A DNA stretch of 64,000 nucleotides from Anaeramoeba flamelloides (lineage: Eukaryota; Metamonada; Anaeramoebidae): NCBI GenBank assembly GCA_027625915.1, contig JANTQA010000033.1, positions 2,914,001 to 2,978,000 of the forward strand. Reading direction: 5' to 3'. Numbering within the stretch: the stretch's first letter is position 1; each line of letters opens with the position of its first letter. The notes under the pieces are model-generated. The model was not told the DNA's origin. It worked only from the letters and a program-made list of their open reading frames with translations, and did no database searches. Positions 60,779 to 64,000 of the stretch are shown here, piece after piece. The position numbers and the translations under genes are program-made.

Positions 60779-61321
60779 ATCTGGCTAAATCTTCTTAATA
60801 TTAGGAAGAAGAGTTAAGAAGACAAATGATCAAATGTTTAGTTGTTAATAGGGTGACACTGAAACACTTAATTATGAGTAACTTGAAAAGAAAAACTGAA
60901 AAAACAAAGCCTAAAAATATACAAAGGTTTAAAGTTAGCAAGACCAAAAAAAAAAAAAGAAATTATAACTACTTAAAAAACGATCCATAGTTAGCATTCA
61001 TCATCAATTATCAAATTATTAAATTAACCAAAAGTATCATGGTTGTGATTTAGGGAGTTCTTAATTAAAGATATATTGTTTTTTTTTTTTTGATTTTTTA
61101 CTAATTGCTTCTTATAAACCTATTTTAAATGTCTTTTTTTCTTCTTTTTCTTTTCAAAATTTTAATTTTTTGCTATTTAAACCTCATAAACCGTTTTGGG
61201 TGTTTCTTTTCCTTGAAAAATTGTTAAATCTATGATTTTATGCTTAAATTACCATTGAGTAAATTTAAGTAAAAGGACATTTAGAGTGTAATTTACACTT
61301 CTTTCATCAATAAAAAAAAAT
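60779..61321 (+). mobile_element. SINE-like element ending in the LINE tail (copy 2)
   Basis: Collinear with 56634-57199 over its whole length. The 5' part contains a hairpin (CTTCTTAATATTAGGAAGAAG). The 3' tail is AAATCTATGATTTTATGCTT through ACACTTCTTTCATCAATAAA. Divergence between the two copies is roughly a fifth of positions by eye. Confidence 0.65.
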
Positions 61322-63740
61322 TAATAATTAATTTTAAAAGTAAAAATACATTTTTCTTCAAAATTACTACCTATTATAGATGAAAAATTATTATTTTAAA
61401 AATTTTTCACAAATCAGAATAATCAAAAAAGATACTTTTTATTTAAAAATAACAATCTCAATGTTATTATAAACCATTTTCCTGCCAAAGTTGCGCACAG
61501 TTATAATGGGTGAAATGTATTTGTTAAATCCTATTTGAATAGACATTAAAAAACAAAATTTATTTCGGAAATTTTAAAATTGAAATCATTTTTTCACATT
61601 TTGGATTTTTTCTTTTTTTTTGACGACGTATATACATTTGAAAATTATTTTTTTATTGAAAGATCTAGATCCACTTATTAAAAATGTAATATTCTAATGT
61701 TATGTAAACTGCGAAAATAATTGGAGAGAAATGATATTAATTTAGAATTTTCTTTGATATTAAATTCAAGAGCTAAAAAAAACGTTTGTTTTATTTTTTC
61801 AATGATTCCCTAAGAATTTTGTTTTTTTCTATCTTTTAGAAAATCTATTGCTATGTTTTACTTTAAGTAAATATCAACTATTTTTTTTGATATTTAATAT
61901 TCAGCTTATTTTTTATTTAATCTTTGAGGGTCATTTGAAAAAATAATTGATATTTGAAAAAAATGTTGGGACTTTGCAGAAAAAGTGATTTTTTTGTTTC
62001 AGGATCCACTAAACAAAAAAAACAATGGCCATTAAATAAAAAAAAAAAAAAAAAATATTCTTGAAAAATATGAAGGATACTTTCAGATACACAAAATATA
62101 TTAGTTTAGATTTTTCTTATAACACAATATAAGTAAAATAAAAAATGGACTTTAATTATTGGAATTATTTAATAATAAATAGTATTAATTTTAAAAAAAT
62201 AGAGTTGTATTATTCAGGATCTTAGAATAAAAGAAATAGTATATCTGTTAATTATTTAACCTAGGCGAGATTAAATTCATGTTTTCAATTTAAGAGTGTA
62301 TAAACACAATTATTAGAAGATGTTAAATAAGTTTTAATATTCAAAAAAATTTAATTTTGAGTCTATAAAAAATTGAGGGTTAAACAAAAAAAAAATAAAG
62401 AAATTAAAAATAGAGTCAAAAATTCAGAAGAAAAACTATTGAACTATTAAAATGGTAATGAATATTTATAAATTTGGTAGGTTTGGTACAATTGGGTTTA
62501 ACACATTCTATCTTAATAATATGTTGATTCTTATTTGTTAATAATGGTTCTATAATCGAAATTTATTATTTAATCCTTATTTTTCCACAAAAAAATTATC
62601 TATTTCTTCATTTAATTGATGATTTTGAAGTTAAACCTCTTTGATTTTTTAGGAAATTTTCTATATTTTTTCTTGTTTTTTGAATCTATTACAGCAAAAA
62701 ATACTCTCAACACACAATTTTACTTTTAAAATTTATACAAATTTTGAAATCTACCCCTTGAAATATCTTTATATGAAATAATATTAGAAGCTTTTTGGCA
62801 AAAATATTTTTTTTCCTAAAATATCAATTATTTTTTTAAGAGATTAATATTTATTTATAAAATTAATTTCTAAACACACTATAGAACGATATCAATTGTT
62901 TTAAATTATTTTCAAAACATTATATATATTATTTAATCTTAAAACCCCTGGTCTATTTCAAAAACTATTGTAGAAAAATAATTTCAAATAGTTTATAAAA
63001 CTTTTATTTTCTCAAGTTATTTTCTTTCAACGTTCTTGATTTTTTTAAATCTAAATGATATTTTTCTCATTTCTAATTTCGAAATTGGTACTAGAATGAA
63101 CTATAGAATTAATTTTGAATTAAAGTAAGGAGATTCGATGTTTTTATCTTTTCTGTTTAAAATCTATTGTATTTAGGATTCTGAATTTACTCAATATACT
63201 GCTAATTGTAAAATAAAAATTTCAAATTTTTTCTTCAGCTTTCCAAAATATTCACAATCCAATAATTAAAAAAACATCAAAGTCCCCAATTCTAAAATGA
63301 AAATTAATAATTAAAACTAATTTATGGAATTAAAAATTTGAAATGTTATAATAGATTTAAATCTTTTTGGAAATCTGAATGAAAATTTTGTTCCATTTAT
63401 TTTGCAAAAAATAACAGACCCAGTGTGTTCAATAAAACAAAATAGGAACCAAACAAATAACCAGAGATCAGATATTACAACATTTTCTTTGAAAGACTCT
63501 ATTTATAAAAGAAAAGTAAAGAAAATGGAGTGATAATTATTTCCTATTATTATTCAAATACCATTAAGATTGAAAAAAGTAAAAAATTCAAAGATTCAAT
63601 TATAATTGTCATTTGTTCTTTTCACAAATAGAATAATTATTTAGATTTCGTTTTCAAAGTTTCAATAAATGAGGGTATTTACAAAATCTTTTTTTAGTAA
63701 GGTTAATAAAATTAGATTATTTCACAATGGTATAATTACC
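61322..63740. other. AT-rich spacer
   Basis: No gene, RNA or repeat recognised in 2.4 kb; no open frame of 60 or more residues that looks coding. Confidence 0.4.
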
Positions 63741-63925
63741 TTAAGGTTTACAATCCCTGAAATTTGAAAAAAGATTATCTTACGTAGGGTGTAGTGACTT
63801 GTTAATTTGGTTCTTAGCTGATCGATCTTGTACTTGGTATGGATTTTAAAAGTGATTCAAAAAGGCAATTTTTGACAATTTATTTTTTTTTTTTCCGAAA
63901 TCCGAATTGAAGAGTTTAAGATTGA
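63741..63925. mobile_element. Arm of the long-TIR element seen at 26-27.5 kb
   Basis: CTTAAGGTTTACAATCCCTG through AATCCGAATTGAAGAGTTTA matches the left arm at 26255-26445 (shared: TTTGGTTCTTAGCTGAT, AGTGATTCAAAAAGGCAAT). Either a solo arm or an element continuing past the window end. Confidence 0.6.
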
Positions 63926-64000
63926 TTGGCTCGAACTTAAGTTATAAAAAAATGTGGTTTGTGGGTTGTTGATTGAAATTTTTAATTAAGTTTGGTTTTA

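Noticed and set aside
1-64000. tRNA or rRNA genes, telomeric repeats, CRISPR-like arrays, viral or LTR elements
   Set aside because: No box B-type sequence in a foldable context, no rRNA core motif, no telomere-type array, no spaced direct repeats and no capsid, integrase or LTR signature was seen; a covariance-model and profile search would be needed to exclude them.

Overview
The window is nuclear DNA of a very AT-rich protist. Genes are islands of slightly higher G+C in long A/T-homopolymer-rich spacers. Introns are GT-AG and TAA, TAG and TGA are all used as stops. Proteins carry long Lys/Glu tracts, and the identifiable genes are typical eukaryotic signalling, trafficking and ubiquitin-system genes. 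An Anaeramoeba-like amoeba fits the composition and protein style, but that is inference; no rRNA or organellar gene is present to settle it.

Layout. 3.1-6.7 kb (+): a Lys/Glu-rich protein with an interrupted TBC (Rab-GAP) domain lacking both catalytic fingers. 8.8-11.1 kb (-): a NIMA-related (NEK) kinase with a frame break at an A20 run. 16.8-25.7 kb (+): a class III PI3-kinase (Vps34) in four exons with two ~3 kb introns and no visible C2 domain. 28.7-29.4 kb (+): a NEDD8 protease (SENP8/NEDP1/Den1). 32.7-35.9 kb (+): a RhoGAP domain in three exons without its arginine finger, perhaps continuing into a coiled-coil exon at 39.0-40.0 kb. 43.1 kb (+): an orphan exon with one membrane helix. 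43.7-44.1 kb (-): an Hch1-like (Aha1 N-domain only) Hsp90 co-chaperone. 48.5-49.9 kb (+): a membrane-anchored bZIP factor. 52.4-59.3 kb (-): a large cullin split by a 3.2 kb intron, which holds a decayed G-protein alpha pseudogene on the opposite strand.

The rest is mostly small mobile elements: several terminal-inverted-repeat (MITE) families with TA or TTAA flanks, some nested; five copies of one LINE 3' tail, two of them at the ends of ~550 bp SINE-like elements; a long-TIR element; and a mosaic of near-perfect palindromes joined by recurring linkers. These elements largely account for the giant introns. In Vps34, exon 2 sits between two nested pairs of inverted repeats.

Functional links: the cullin keeps its neddylation lysine, and the SENP8 homologue is the enzyme type that removes NEDD8, so both halves of that cycle are in one window. 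TBC, RhoGAP and Vps34 all belong to small-GTPase and membrane-traffic control, yet both GAP-type domains lack the residues needed for catalysis. No viral or LTR element, rRNA, tRNA or CRISPR array was recognised.
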